A stretch of 64,000 nucleotides of DNA from Caulobacter mirabilis (GCF_002749615.1 NZ_CP024201.1:62001-126000); one strand, 5' to 3'. Counted from the stretch's first letter, positions 35,888 to 45,570 are shown. Notes: generated from the sequence alone by a model not told the origin. Program-made: numbers and translations.

Positions 35888-36202
35888 ATGGCCGCCCTCA
35901 TACAATTCGTCTTCTGGCTCCTCGATGCGGTGCTGGGACTGCTGGTGCTAGCGTTGATCGTGAACGCGATCCTTTCCTGGCTGGTGGCCTTCGACGTCAT
36001 CAACCTGCGCAATCGCTTCGTCTATTCGGTCGCCCACTTCCTCGACGCGATCACCCGGCCGGTGCTCCGTCCGATCCAGCGCATCCTGCCGAACCTCGGC
36101 GGCGTCGACATCAGCCCGATCATCGTCATCCTGCTGATCGAAGGCGTGCGCCGCTTCCTGCTGCCGGCGGCCGGAAACACCCTCCTGAACATCGTCTCCT
36201 GA
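35888..36202 (+). CDS. YggT-family membrane protein
   Basis: A 104-residue protein with two YggT-type hydrophobic repeats (LLVLALIVNAILSWLVAF and ISPIIVILLIEGVRRFLL) around the conserved RITRPVLRPIQRILP-like stretch (here AITRPVLRPIQRILPNLGGVD). YggT proteins are inner-membrane and linked to osmotic or division functions in other bacteria. It precedes a DUF167 gene by two bases, a pairing seen in many proteobacteria. The ATG at 35888 is preferred to a GTG two codons upstream. Confidence 0.9.
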   Translation: MAALIQFVFWLLDAVLGLLVLALIVNAILSWLVAFDVINLRNRFVYSVAHFLDAITRPVLRPIQRILPNLGGVDISPIIVILLIEGVRRFLLPAAGNTLLNIVS

Positions 36203-36204
36203 CC

Positions 36205-36489
36205 GTGCGCGTCGCCGTCCGCCTGACGCCGCGCGGGGGACGGGATGCGATCGACGGCTGGGCGGTCGGCGTCGACGGCCGCCCGCACCTGAAAGCCAGA
36301 GTCTCCGCCCCGCCGGTCGAGGGCGAAGCCAACGCCGCGCTGACGGCTCTGCTCGCCAAGCGGCTGGGCCTCGCCAAATCGGCCGTCCGCATCGCCGCCG
36401 GCGAGACCGGCCGCCTCAAACAGATCGAACTCGACGGCGTCGACGAGGCCAGCCTCGCCGACGCCTTTGGACCCATTCCGGGAGCCTGA
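36205..36489 (+). CDS. DUF167 (YggU-like) protein
   Basis: A 94-residue protein with the DUF167 pattern: VRLTPRGGRDAIDG, LKARVSAPPVEGEANAAL and VRIAAGETGRLKQIEL. Family structures are small alpha/beta folds of unknown function. Translation starts at GTG 36205, two bases past the yggT-like stop, so the two are one operon, and the class-IV aminotransferase-like gene follows after three bases. Confidence 0.9.
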   Translation: MRVAVRLTPRGGRDAIDGWAVGVDGRPHLKARVSAPPVEGEANAALTALLAKRLGLAKSAVRIAAGETGRLKQIELDGVDEASLADAFGPIPGA

Positions 36490-36492
36490 CCC

Positions 36493-37404
36493 ATGGCTGG
36501 AAGCCAGGACTTCGCCGCCGACCCCCGCAATGCGACCGCCCGCATCTGGCTGAACGGCAAGCTGGTCTCGCGGGACGAGGCCCGGGTGTCGGTGTTCGAC
36601 GCCGGCTTCGTGGTCGGCGACGGCGTCTGGGAGGGGCTACGTCTGCACAGGGGCCGGCTGCTGTTCCTGGAGACCCATCTCGACCGGCTCTACCAGGGCG
36701 CGGACGCCATCGACCTGGACCTGAAGATGTCCCGGTCGCAGTTGACCGACGCCCTGAACGATCTGCTGCGCGCCAATCGGATGGAGGACGGGGTCCACCT
36801 GCGGCTGATGGCGACGCGGGGCGAGAAGACCGGCGCCAACCAGGATCCGCGCAATGCACTGGGCCGGCCGACGATCGTGATCCTGGCGGAGTGGAAGGTT
36901 CCGAGCCCGGCCGTCGTCACCCAGGGGCTGAAGCTGGCCACGGTCGGCATCCGCTGCACCCCGGCGCACATGTTCGACATGCGCCTGAACAGCCATAGCC
37001 GGCTGAACCTGATCATCGCCCTGAACGAGGCCATCCGGGCGGGCGCGGACGAGGCCCTGATGCTGGATCCGGACGGCTGGGTCTCGAGCTGCAACGCCAC
37101 AAACTTCTTCTGGGTCAAGGACGGCGAGGTGCGGACGTCGACGGGCGAGTTCTGCTTCAACGGCGTCACCCGCGGCAATGTCATCGCCCTGTGCCGGGAG
37201 GCGAAGATTCCGCTGCGCCTCGGAAACTTCCCGGTCGAAGACGCCCGCGACGCCGACGAGGCCTTCGTCACCGGCACCTTCGGCGGCCTGACGCCGGTGC
37301 GCGAGATCGATGGTCGGACCCTGCCTCTGGCGCTGCCTGGGCCGCGGACGACGCAGCTGCGGGCGCTCTACGACCAGCTCAAGGATCGGGACGCAGGCCT
37401 GTGA
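36493..37404 (+). CDS. Class-IV aminotransferase-fold protein lacking canonical PLP residues
   Basis: A 303-residue protein with the D-amino-acid/branched-chain aminotransferase fold: WLNGKLV, SVFDAGFVVGDGVWEGLR, ADEALMLDPDGWVSSCNATNFF and TRGNVI. In IlvE-type enzymes a lysine binds PLP and a glutamate in EGxGxN contacts its ring nitrogen. Here the matching stretch LNSHSRLNL has no lysine (Asn166 falls near the expected site), and EG is replaced by SC in VSSCNATN. It may be non-PLP or use other residues. Its stop overlaps the sulfotransferase-like GTG by GTGA. Database tools will probably call it branched-chain aminotransferase. Confidence 0.82.
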   Translation: MAGSQDFAADPRNATARIWLNGKLVSRDEARVSVFDAGFVVGDGVWEGLRLHRGRLLFLETHLDRLYQGADAIDLDLKMSRSQLTDALNDLLRANRMEDGVHLRLMATRGEKTGANQDPRNALGRPTIVILAEWKVPSPAVVTQGLKLATVGIRCTPAHMFDMRLNSHSRLNLIIALNEAIRAGADEALMLDPDGWVSSCNATNFFWVKDGEVRTSTGEFCFNGVTRGNVIALCREAKIPLRLGNFPVEDARDADEAFVTGTFGGLTPVREIDGRTLPLALPGPRTTQLRALYDQLKDRDAGL

Positions 37405-38135
37405 GCGACGCCATCCGCATCTGCATGTGGTCCGGGCCGCGGAACATCTCCACGGCGATGATGCGCAGTTTCGAGAACCGGCCCGACGCGGCGGTCAGCG
37501 ATGAGCCCTTCTACGCCGCCTACCTGGCCGCGACCGGGCTGGACCACCCGATGCGGGACGAGGTGCTGGCCAGCCAGCCGACGGACTGGCGGGCGGTGGC
37601 GGACAGCCTGGTTGGTCCGGTCCCCGGCGCGCGGCCGGTCTGGTACCAGAAGCATATGACCCACCACATGCTGGACGGGTTCGGGCTCGACTGGTCGCGA
37701 AGCTGCCGCCAGGCCTTCCTGATCCGCGATCCGGCGCGGGTGCTGGCGTCCTATGTCGTCAAGCGGGGCGAGGTCTCGCTGGCCGAGATCGGCGTCGAGC
37801 GCCAGCGCGAGCTGTTCGAACGCGAAGCCGACCGTTTGGGCGCCGCGCCGCCGGTGATCGAGGGGCGCGACGTCCTGGCTGACGCCCGCGGCAAGCTGTC
37901 CGCGCTCTGTGCGGCGGTCGGCATCCCCTTCGACGACGCCATGCTCGCCTGGCCCCCCGGACCTCGCGCCAGCGACGGGGTCTGGGCGCCGGCCTGGTAT
38001 GACGCCGTCGAGCGTTCGACCGGCTTCGGTCCGCCGCCGGACGAGACCGCGCCACCCGCCCTGAGCGACGATCTGCGGCGGATCGCCGATGCGGCGCGGC
38101 CCCACTACGAGCGGCTGGCGGCCTTCAAGCTGTAA
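37401..38135 (+). CDS. Sulfotransferase-like protein
   Basis: A 244-residue P-loop protein. MWSGPRNISTAMMRSF near the N-terminus resembles the 5'-phosphosulfate loop, and FLIRDPARVLASY the 3'-phosphate motif of sulfotransferases. It would transfer sulfate from PAPS to an unknown acceptor and release PAP, the substrate of CysQ. The GTG start overlaps the aminotransferase-like gene by four bases. I recall plant proteins in which the same two domains are fused, which supports a joint function. Confidence 0.82.
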   Translation: MSDAIRICMWSGPRNISTAMMRSFENRPDAAVSDEPFYAAYLAATGLDHPMRDEVLASQPTDWRAVADSLVGPVPGARPVWYQKHMTHHMLDGFGLDWSRSCRQAFLIRDPARVLASYVVKRGEVSLAEIGVERQRELFEREADRLGAAPPVIEGRDVLADARGKLSALCAAVGIPFDDAMLAWPPGPRASDGVWAPAWYDAVERSTGFGPPPDETAPPALSDDLRRIADAARPHYERLAAFKL

Positions 38136-38204
38136 CAATTGGGCGCCAACTGTTGCCCGCGGAGGTCTTCAACCCGCCTTCGCCGCGCTCTAAGGTGCCC
38201 GCCC

Positions 38205-38867
38205 ATGACCGACCAGACGATCGCCACCCACTATCCGACCGCCGGCGCCAAGTGCGCCGACCTTGTCGTGCACATCGTCGGCCTGGCCTTCGCCCTGTTC
38301 GGCGGCGGCATCCTGCTGGGCCTGTCGGTGGGCTTCGGCTCGCTGGGCCAGACGGCGGCGATCGGGGTCTACGCCCTGGGCCTGATGACCATGCTCGGCT
38401 GTTCGCTGGCTTACAACTTCGGCAAGTGGAACTGGCGGCCGGTGCTGCGTCGGCTGGACCATGCGGGCATCTTCCTGATGATCGCCGGCTCCTACACGCC
38501 GTTTACGACCCAGAACCTGAGCGGCGCCTGGTCGATCGGCATGACCACGGCGGTCTGGATCCTGGCCCTGGCCGGCGCGGCCGGGAAGCTGTTCCTGCCC
38601 GGGCTGGGCCGCGGCTTCTGGGTGGCGCTGTACATGGCCTTGGGCTGGATCGTGCTGGTCGCGATCAAGCCGATGATCGACGGCATGAGCTGGGTCGCCA
38701 TGCTGCTGCTGGGCATCGGCGGCGTGATCTATTCCACCGGCGTGGTCTTCTACCTGATGAAGAAGCTGAAGTTCCGCCGGGCGGTCTGGCATGGGCACGT
38801 CGTGGCCGGCGCCGCCGTGCAGTACGCCGCGGTCATGGTCGGCGTGGTCTTCGCCCAAACCCACTAG
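38205..38867 (+). CDS. Hemolysin III / PAQR-family membrane protein
   Basis: A 220-residue protein with seven predicted membrane helices. The family motifs are LRRLDHAGIFLMIAGSYTPF and the late WHGHVVAGAAVQY, whose histidines form the zinc site of PAQR/hemolysin-III proteins. The biochemical role in bacteria is unclear and haemolysis is not implied. The ATG at 38205 is used because upstream codons are not membrane-like. It converges on the flavoprotein gene. Confidence 0.9.
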   Translation: MTDQTIATHYPTAGAKCADLVVHIVGLAFALFGGGILLGLSVGFGSLGQTAAIGVYALGLMTMLGCSLAYNFGKWNWRPVLRRLDHAGIFLMIAGSYTPFTTQNLSGAWSIGMTTAVWILALAGAAGKLFLPGLGRGFWVALYMALGWIVLVAIKPMIDGMSWVAMLLLGIGGVIYSTGVVFYLMKKLKFRRAVWHGHVVAGAAVQYAAVMVGVVFAQTH

Positions 38868-38879
38868 GGCTCAAGCCCA

Positions 38880-40103
38880 CTAGATCCGGAAGCGGGCGAG
38901 CACGCCCCTGGCCGCCGCGATTCCCGTGGCGAAACAGGCCTGCAGCAGATAGCCGCCGGTCGGCGCCTCCCAGTCCAGCATCTCGCCGGCGACGAACACG
39001 TCGGGGACCGCCTTGAGCGACAGGTCCTCGGCGACGCCGTCCCAGGCGACGCCGCCGGCGGTGGAGATGGCGCGGTCGATGGGCGCGCAGGCTGTCAGGG
39101 TCAGGGAAACGGCCTTGATCGCCTCCGCCAGCGCGCCAGGCTCGGCGGGCAGGGCGACGCCATGGCCCTCGCGCAACAGGTTGGTTTCCAGCGGCGACAG
39201 GCGGGCGGCCTTGCGCAGCAGGTTGGCGGCGGACAGCCCCTTGCCGCCTTTGTGCAGCCGGCCGGTCAGGGCCTGGCGGGTCAGGTCGGGGCGCAGGTCG
39301 ATCGTCAGCGTGACGGCGCCGCCGGCCTGGATCGCGTCGCGCAGGTCGGCGGACAGGGCGTAGATCGCACCGCCCTCCAGGCCATAGCCGGCGATGACCG
39401 CGTCGCCGCGGACGGTCCGGCCGCCGGTCGAGAAAGCCGCGCTCTTGATCGGCTGGCCGGCGAAGCGCTCGCGGAACAGGTCGGTCCAGGCGACGAGAAA
39501 GCCGCTGTTGGCGGGGCGGAAGGGCGCCAGAGCCACGCCGTACGCCGCCAGCCGGTCCGTCCAGCCGCCGTCCGAGCCCAGTTTCGCCCAGCTGGCGCCG
39601 CCGAGAGCCAGGATCACGGCGTCCGGCCGCTCTATCCGCTCGCCGTCCGGCTCGATGAACCGCAGCGCGCCGTCGTCCGCCCAACCGCGCCATTCAGAGC
39701 GTGTCCGCAGCTCGACGCCCAGCGATTCCAGCCGCCGGAGCCAGGCGCGCAGCAGGGGCGAGGCCTTCATCGCCTTGGGAAACACCCGGCCGCTGCTGCC
39801 GACGAAGGTCTCCTGGCCGAGATCGCGGGACCAGGCGCGCAGGGCGTCGGGCGGGAAGGCGTCGATCAGAGGTTCGAGGCGAGGTTCGGCGGCGGCGTAG
39901 CGCGCCTTGAAGGCGGGCAGGTCCTCGGAATGGGTGAGGTTCAGGCCGCCGCGGCCGGCCATCAGCAGCTTGCGCCCGAAGGTCGGCATCTTCTCATGGA
40001 CGATCACGGCGACGCCGGCGCGCGCCAGGGTCTCGGCGGCGATCAGTCCGGCGGGACCGCCCCCGATGACCGCGACCGTGCGAACGGGAAGGGAAGAGCT
40101 CAT
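38880..40103 (-). CDS. HI0933-like flavoprotein (TIGR03862 type)
   Basis: A 407-residue FAD protein. The dinucleotide motif is VIGGGPAGLIAAETLA, then MAGRGGLNLTHSED, LALGGASWAKLGSDG and the late VFVAGEMLDWEAPTGGYLLQACFATG. These define the HI0933/BaiN-like family of NAD(P)/FAD-dependent oxidoreductases; the segment GGLNLTHSE fits the TIGR03862 branch. The substrate is not known. The gene is alone on the minus strand, downstream of the tRNA-Thr gene. Confidence 0.9.
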   Translation of the reverse strand: MSSSLPVRTVAVIGGGPAGLIAAETLARAGVAVIVHEKMPTFGRKLLMAGRGGLNLTHSEDLPAFKARYAAAEPRLEPLIDAFPPDALRAWSRDLGQETFVGSSGRVFPKAMKASPLLRAWLRRLESLGVELRTRSEWRGWADDGALRFIEPDGERIERPDAVILALGGASWAKLGSDGGWTDRLAAYGVALAPFRPANSGFLVAWTDLFRERFAGQPIKSAAFSTGGRTVRGDAVIAGYGLEGGAIYALSADLRDAIQAGGAVTLTIDLRPDLTRQALTGRLHKGGKGLSAANLLRKAARLSPLETNLLREGHGVALPAEPGALAEAIKAVSLTLTACAPIDRAISTAGGVAWDGVAEDLSLKAVPDVFVAGEMLDWEAPTGGYLLQACFATGIAAARGVLARFRI

Positions 40104-40160
40104 CGCTGCGTTCCTGCGTCCGAACGGACGCGGCCGGCGCTGATGGAAGAAGAAGGGGAG

Positions 40161-40236
40161 TGGTGCCGCCTAGGTGACTCGAACACCTGACCTACGCATT
40201 ACGAATGCGCCGCTCTACCGGCTGAGCTAAGGCGGC
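40161..40236 (-). tRNA. tRNA-Thr(CGT)
   Basis: The minus strand folds into a complete 76-base tRNA. The acceptor is GCCGCCT/AGGCGGC, the D-loop AGCTCAGCCGGTAGAGC, and the anticodon loop TTCGTAA gives anticodon CGT (threonine, codon ACG). The T-arm is AGGTGTTCGAGTCACCT and CCA is encoded. Confidence 0.95.
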
Positions 40237-40266
40237 CCTCTAAGGAGGATGTCCCCGAAGGAGGGC

Positions 40267-41802
40267 CTATTTAGCGGGGCGGCTCGCGCTTGCCAAGCGC
40301 CGTCGACGCGGCGCGCTCGGAGGACGCGGCGGCGGGGGCGGTTCATCGGCGGCGGGACGGGCGTAGTCGAGCACGCCGGGATCGTCCGGGATCGGCATGA
40401 TCGGCGTCTCGCCCTCGGCGGCCCGCACGAAGGCAGTCGATTCGACATAGGCGGCCGGCAGCTCCGGCAGGTCGCTGATCGAGCGTTCTGCGCGTTCCAG
40501 CCGGGGATGGATCAGCTCCCCTGTCTCGCCATAGGTGGCCACCAGCCGGGTCCAGTCCTCGGGCCTGTAGGCGAAGGCGCGGCCCTCGGGGTCAAGGTCC
40601 GACCAATCCGGCTCCTGCGGGGCGGCGACGCCGCGAGCGACCCAGGCGCGGGCCTCGTCGACGGCGCCGGCGGCGTTGGCGGCGCGGGCCTGCAGCCCGG
40701 CCAGACGGCGGGTGAGCGGCTCGCTTTCAAGCGCCTTGGCGCCGGCTCGGGCGGCAGGAACGTCGCCGGCGATCAGGGCCTGCTCGACGCCGAGGATGCG
40801 GCTCTCGCGGACGTCGGGATTGAGCGCCGCCAGCGCCGCCAGGCGGCGCGACCGCTCGCGCGGGGTCTCGCGGGTCTTGAGGTCACGGTAGGCGAGCCAG
40901 AGCGCCGGATGCGGGGCGCTCTTCCAGGCCGTCTCGATCAGCGAGGAGGCCTTGCCGCCCTTGCCGTTGTCCGCCAACAGCCGGGCGGCCATCACCACGC
41001 CGGGGGCGAAGTCCGGCTTCAGCTTCACGGCCTGCAGGGCATAGCTCTCGGCCTGACCCCGGGCGCGTTCGTCCGGGCTGGTCTCGAAACTGGCGGCGGA
41101 GGCGGCCAGCAGGGCGGCGCGGGTGCGGTCGGCGACGATCGGCGAGACGATCTTGCGATCCTGGGCGCCGGCGATCAGCTCCAGGGCCGCGGCCCAGTCG
41201 CCGGCTTCCAGCCGGGCCTCGAGCAGCGCGCGCCAGGCCCAGCGCGCGGTCTTGGCCAGGCCGTAGGCGCTCTGGGCGTGTCGCAGCGCGGCCTCGCGGT
41301 CGCCCTCCGCCAGGGCGGTCTGCATCAGGCCCTTCAGGCCCGCGAGTCTCATCTCCGGAAAGCCGAGCATGGCGGAATAGGCGGCCTTGGCGGCGGGCAG
41401 GTCGCCGGCGGCCTCAGCCGACTGAGCGGCCAGGACGCGGACCAGGGCCGGAGCGTCGTCGGCCAGCTCAGCCGACTTCTGCGCCAGGCGTCGCGCTTCG
41501 GAGCCGTCGCCGGCCGCAGCGGCCAGGAAGCCCCGGGCGAGCACTTCGGCCCCCTGTTTGCGCCTGGTCTCGGCCCGGGCCTTGGCGGCGCGGCGCGGCG
41601 CTTCGAAGATCCATTTGACGCCGCTCCAGAAGATCGTCGCCAGCAGCGACACGAACAGGACCAGCAGGGCGGCGGCGGCGGCGGTCATGTCCACGCGCCA
41701 GCCGCGCCAGATCAGGTGGGCCTCGCCCGCGTCGCCCAGCAACGCCAGGGCGGTGACGCCGACCGCGGCGATCAGGAAGATGACGATCGCGGCCCGGATC
41801 AT
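40267..41802 (-). CDS. HemY-like membrane protein with TPR helices
   Basis: A 511-residue protein with two N-terminal membrane helices (IVIFLIAAVGVTALALLG and AAAAALLVLFVSLLATIFW), the HemY_N domain, then long TPR-like helical repeats and a Pro/Arg-rich tail. This HemY is not protoporphyrinogen oxidase; its role beside tetrapyrrole genes is unresolved. It overlaps the mitofilin-like gene by ATGA and ends the hemD-mitofilin-hemY operon. Confidence 0.85.
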   Translation of the reverse strand: MIRAAIVIFLIAAVGVTALALLGDAGEAHLIWRGWRVDMTAAAAALLVLFVSLLATIFWSGVKWIFEAPRRAAKARAETRRKQGAEVLARGFLAAAAGDGSEARRLAQKSAELADDAPALVRVLAAQSAEAAGDLPAAKAAYSAMLGFPEMRLAGLKGLMQTALAEGDREAALRHAQSAYGLAKTARWAWRALLEARLEAGDWAAALELIAGAQDRKIVSPIVADRTRAALLAASAASFETSPDERARGQAESYALQAVKLKPDFAPGVVMAARLLADNGKGGKASSLIETAWKSAPHPALWLAYRDLKTRETPRERSRRLAALAALNPDVRESRILGVEQALIAGDVPAARAGAKALESEPLTRRLAGLQARAANAAGAVDEARAWVARGVAAPQEPDWSDLDPEGRAFAYRPEDWTRLVATYGETGELIHPRLERAERSISDLPELPAAYVESTAFVRAAEGETPIMPIPDDPGVLDYARPAADEPPPPPRPPSAPRRRRLASASRPAK

Positions 41803-42674
41803 GACGGCTCCCGGGCGGAGGCCATCAGGTCGGACAGGGCGACGGCGCGGATCGCCGCGACCTGGCGGTCGACGGCGACGCGCTGCTGCGCCCGGGTCGT
41901 CCAGGGCCTCATCGCCTGGGCGGCCTTGGGCGGCAGGCCGCGCAGGGTCTTCAGCGCGCCTTCGACATCGCCTTCGGCCACGCTCTGGCCGGCCCGCGCC
42001 AGCAAGGCGTCGGGACTGTCGCCGGCGGTGTCGCCGACCCGTCGGATGGTGACGATCGAGGAGAGCGCATGGATCATCTGGTCGAGCACCGCGCCCCGCT
42101 TGCCGGGGTCGCGTGCGGCGACGGCGGCCTGGGCCGCGGCGGCGTCGTACTCGCCGGCCAGGGTCGTCCGGCTGGGGGCGCCGGTGTCGGCGTAGGGCGT
42201 CAGGGCCCGCACCTCCGCCGAGGTCGGCAGCAGGCGGCTCAGGGCGGCCAGTTCAGGCTGGAACGGACCCGAGCGCTCGGCGGCGTCGGCCAGGGTCGCC
42301 GCCGCCAGGGCGGCGGCGGCGGCGTTGACCGCCCGGTTCTGGCCGGCCTCCAGGGCGGCGATGCGGTCTTCCAGGGCCGTGATGTCGACGGATGGCGGCG
42401 CGACGGGCTCTGCGGGAATCGCCGGGACGAAGGTCTGCGCCGGAGCGGTCTCCACCGGCGCGGCGGGCATGGCCGGCGCCTCGACGGGCGGCGGCGAAGA
42501 CGGATCGACGCGCAGGCGCGGCAGGTATTGCGCCAGCGCGAACCCGGCTCCGACACAGACGACGGCTCCGACCACGCCGGCCCAGAAGGCGAAGCCCGGT
42601 TTGCCGCGACGGCGGCCGTAGGCGGCGGGATCGGTCGGCGGGGTGATCTCGGCGGGATCGGGCGCGGTGGTCAT
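41799..42674 (-). CDS. Mitofilin-like / COG4223 membrane protein
   Basis: A 291-residue protein. An N-terminal Pro-rich cytoplasmic piece and one membrane helix (FWAGVVGAVVCVGAGFALA) are followed by a Pro/Ala linker, a short coiled coil (ITALEDRIAALEAGQNRAV) and a helical C-terminal domain. This is the layout of the bacterial mitofilin relatives that sit between hemD and hemY in alphaproteobacteria; some shape intracytoplasmic membranes. It overlaps both neighbours by four bases. Confidence 0.82.
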   Translation of the reverse strand: MTTAPDPAEITPPTDPAAYGRRRGKPGFAFWAGVVGAVVCVGAGFALAQYLPRLRVDPSSPPPVEAPAMPAAPVETAPAQTFVPAIPAEPVAPPSVDITALEDRIAALEAGQNRAVNAAAAALAAATLADAAERSGPFQPELAALSRLLPTSAEVRALTPYADTGAPSRTTLAGEYDAAAAQAAVAARDPGKRGAVLDQMIHALSSIVTIRRVGDTAGDSPDALLARAGQSVAEGDVEGALKTLRGLPPKAAQAMRPWTTRAQQRVAVDRQVAAIRAVALSDLMASAREPS

Positions 42675-43426
42675 GACCTCTGCTTCAATGTCCCTTGGCG
42701 GCGTCGGTTCTCGGGGGTGACCGACGGTCCTCGACCGATGAGATTAAGCAGCGCCGCCTCAATGGGAAACGGGGCGCGGGCGACTTCGCGCACTTTCATC
42801 CGGACGACCGGCTTGGCGACGTTCCCCGAGAGGCAGACCAGCCGCAGATGGGACACCTCGCGGCCCCTCAGCGCGACTGCCAAGGCCTTGGCCGCGCGGG
42901 GCGAATGCAGCAGCACCACATCCAGCTCGGGCAGCCGCTCCAGGAACTCCGCCGTGGGCGGAGAAACCACGGCCTCGTAGAGCACCACGCGCCGGGCTTC
43001 GACCCCGACGGCCTCCAGGGCGCCGACGAGGTCGCCGGCTGGTTCGGCCGCGCCGGGGTTCAGCACCACGCCTCTCAGCTCGCTGCGCCGGGCGGCGATC
43101 CGGGCGGCCAGGGACTCGACGTCGCCGTCGGCGAACAGGACCTGTCGAAAGCCGGCGATCTTGGCCGCTTCGGCGGTTCCCGATCCGACCGCGAAGACGC
43201 GGATGTCGCGGACGGGGCTGATCTCGGCGAAGGCGCGGACGCCGTTGGCGCTGGTGAAGGCGAGCGCCGCGACGCCGTCCAGGTCGATGCGAGCGTCCGG
43301 CAGCGGCCGGATTTCCAGCAGCGGAGAGACGACGGGCCGCCAGCCCTGCTCGGCGACCCGACGGGCCGTGGCGGCGGCGCCCGGTTCGGCGCGGGTGATC
43401 CAGACGGTCAGCGTTTCCTGCGCCAT
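42671..43426 (-). CDS. hemD: Uroporphyrinogen-III synthase
   Basis: A 251-residue two-lobed HemD. Sequence identity in this family is low, but WITRAEPGAAATARRV at the start, ALAFTSANGVRAF, VFAVGSGTAEAA and VLLHSPRAAKALA are typical. It closes hydroxymethylbilane with D-ring inversion. Position between hemC and the mitofilin-like gene supports the call. The ATG at 43426 is used; another ATG lies five codons upstream. Confidence 0.88.
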   Translation of the reverse strand: MAQETLTVWITRAEPGAAATARRVAEQGWRPVVSPLLEIRPLPDARIDLDGVAALAFTSANGVRAFAEISPVRDIRVFAVGSGTAEAAKIAGFRQVLFADGDVESLAARIAARRSELRGVVLNPGAAEPAGDLVGALEAVGVEARRVVLYEAVVSPPTAEFLERLPELDVVLLHSPRAAKALAVALRGREVSHLRLVCLSGNVAKPVVRMKVREVARAPFPIEAALLNLIGRGPSVTPENRRRQGTLKQRS

Positions 43427-43457
43427 GCCGACACCCTGCAACCGCCGCGCGGACGGA

Positions 43458-44411
43458 TCAATCTTTGAGAACCAGCGCCTCGCCGCCCTCGTCGCGGACC
43501 TCCAGGCCCAGCTTCAGGCCCAGGGCGTGCGCCTCGGCGCGCGGGTCGTCGCCCAGGTCGATCTCGGCCTCGCGGCGGAAGCGGCGGGAGCCGTCCGGGA
43601 CCAGGGCCTCGACGAACAGTCGCAGGCGGCGGCCGTCGAGCAGCGCATGGGCGCCCATGGCCGTGCGGCAGGAGCCTTCCAGGGCGGTCAGGGCGCCGCG
43701 TTCGGCCGCCACGGCGACGGTCGTGGTCTCGCAACGCAGGGCCTTGACCCAGGGCGCGTCGCGATCCTCGATCCGGGTCTGGATGGCCAGGGCGCCCTGC
43801 CCCGGAGCCGGGGGCGCGGCGATCGGGTCAAGGAAGCCGCGCGGCACGGCGCCCAGGCCCATGCGGTTCAAGCCCGAGGCGGCCAGCAGGATGGCGTCGG
43901 CCTCGCCGCGCTCCAGCTTGGCCAGCCGGGTGTCGACGTTGCCGCGGATCATCACCACGTCCAGGTCGGGGCGGACGAACAGCGCCTGCGCCTGGCGGCG
44001 CAGCGACGCGGTGCCGAGCCGCGCGCCCTTCGGCAGGTCGGCGATCGAGGCGTGATGGATCGAGACGAAGGCGTCGCGCGGATCCTCGCGCGCCGGGATG
44101 GCGGCGATGTCCAGGCCCTCCGGCTGGATGGCCGGCACGTCCTTCATCGAATGCACGGCGGCGTCGATGCGGCCGTCGAGCAGGGCCTCCTCGATCTCCT
44201 TGGTGAACAGCGCCTTGCCGCCGACCTCGAGCAGGCGACGGTCCTGGATGCGGTCGCCGGTGGTGACGATCGTGACCAGGGGGGCGACCTCTTCGGCGCG
44301 GTCGAGCGACGCGCCGAGGGCGGTCACGATACGGTCGCGCATCATGCCGCTCTGGGCCAGGGCGAGCCGCGAGCCGCGGGTGCCGATCCGGATGGAAGGT
44401 TGCGAGGGCAA
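43458..44411 (-). CDS. hemC: Hydroxymethylbilane synthase
   Basis: A 317-residue porphobilinogen deaminase. It has [14 protein letters not shown] at the N-terminus, [33 protein letters not shown] and the cofactor-cysteine loop [13 protein letters not shown]. It polymerises four porphobilinogens. The longest frame starts with TTG at 44411, and no ATG lies before the conserved sequence. It is divergent from tsaD with 70 bases between, a conserved arrangement. Confidence 0.96.
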   Translation of the reverse strand: MPSQPSIRIGTRGSRLALAQSGMMRDRIVTALGASLDRAEEVAPLVTIVTTGDRIQDRRLLEVGGKALFTKEIEEALLDGRIDAAVHSMKDVPAIQPEGLDIAAIPAREDPRDAFVSIHHASIADLPKGARLGTASLRRQAQALFVRPDLDVVMIRGNVDTRLAKLERGEADAILLAASGLNRMGLGAVPRGFLDPIAAPPAPGQGALAIQTRIEDRDAPWVKALRCETTTVAVAAERGALTALEGSCRTAMGAHALLDGRRLRLFVEALVPDGSRRFRREAEIDLGDDPRAEAHALGLKLGLEVRDEGGEALVLKD

Positions 44412-44481
44412 GGCTGGAACGTTACCTCGGGGTGGAATTCGCCCCCGCTGCTATAGGAGGGGGTCACAACCCGCAACCGGC

Positions 44482-45570
44482 ATGACTGTTCTCACCGTTC
44501 TCGGCATCGAAACCAGCTGCGACGAAACCGCCGCCTCCGTGGTCCGGCGGGACGATGACGGCCATGTCGAAGTGCTGTCCTCGGTCATCGCCAGTCAGAT
44601 CGCCGACCACCAGCCCTATGGCGGCGTGGTGCCGGAAATCGCCGCCCGGGCGCACGTCGAGTCGATCGACGGCATCGTCGCCCGCGCCATGGGCGAGGCC
44701 GGCGCCGGTTGGGACGACCTGTCCGGCGTCGCCGCCACGGCCGGACCCGGTCTGGTCGGCGGGGTGATGGTCGGCCTGAGCTTCGGCAAGGCGGTCTCGC
44801 TGGCCCGCGATCTGCCCCTTGTGGCGGTGAACCATCTGGAAGGCCACGCGGTCTCGGCCCGGCTCGGCGCAGACATCCCCTATCCCTTCCTGCTGCTGCT
44901 GGTCAGCGGCGGTCACTGCCAGCTGCTCGAAGTCGCGGGCGTCGGCGCCTGCCGCCGGCTGGGCTCGACGATCGACGACGCCGCGGGCGAGGCGTTCGAC
45001 AAGATCGCCAAGACCATGGGCCTGCCCTATCCGGGCGGGCCGGAGCTGGAGAAGCTGGCTGTCGGCGGAAATCCGGAGCGGTTCGAACTGCCGCGCGCCC
45101 TGCTGGGGCGCGAGGGTTTCGACTTTTCCTTCTCGGGACTGAAGACCGCCGCCGCCCGCGCCGCCGTGGGGCTGACCAGCGACGAGGATCGCCGCGACCT
45201 GGCCGCCTCGGTCCAGTTCGCCATCGCCCGCCAGCTGGCCGAGCGCACCGAGAAGGCGATGAAGGCCTATGCCGCCGAGCATGCCGGAACGCCGCTGCGC
45301 TTCGTGGTCGCCGGCGGGGTCGCCGCCAACAGGGCCATCCGCGAGCGCCTGGAGACTCTGTGCCGCAAGCACGGCTTCGACTTCCACGCCCCGCCGCTGA
45401 AGTACTGTACGGACAACGCCGCGATGATCGCGCTGGCGGGAGCCGAGCGGCTGGCGCTGGGTCTGACCGATCCGCTGGACGCCGCGGCGCGTCCGCGCTG
45501 GCCGCTGGACCAGGCGGCCGCCAACGCCAACCCCACCCACGTCCCCGGCCGAAAGGGCGCCAAGGCATGA
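44482..45570 (+). CDS. tsaD: tRNA threonylcarbamoyladenosine synthase subunit TsaD
   Basis: A 362-residue ASKHA-fold protein. It has [15 protein letters not shown] at the N-terminus, the metal-binding [22 protein letters not shown] and [13 protein letters not shown]. With TsaB and TsaE (not in this window) it transfers threonylcarbamoyl to A37 of tRNAs that read ANN codons. The ATG at 44482 begins right before the family start; upstream codons belong to the hemC shadow. It overlaps gpsA by ATGA. Confidence 0.97.
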   Translation: MTVLTVLGIETSCDETAASVVRRDDDGHVEVLSSVIASQIADHQPYGGVVPEIAARAHVESIDGIVARAMGEAGAGWDDLSGVAATAGPGLVGGVMVGLSFGKAVSLARDLPLVAVNHLEGHAVSARLGADIPYPFLLLLVSGGHCQLLEVAGVGACRRLGSTIDDAAGEAFDKIAKTMGLPYPGGPELEKLAVGGNPERFELPRALLGREGFDFSFSGLKTAAARAAVGLTSDEDRRDLAASVQFAIARQLAERTEKAMKAYAAEHAGTPLRFVVAGGVAANRAIRERLETLCRKHGFDFHAPPLKYCTDNAAMIALAGAERLALGLTDPLDAAARPRWPLDQAAANANPTHVPGRKGAKA

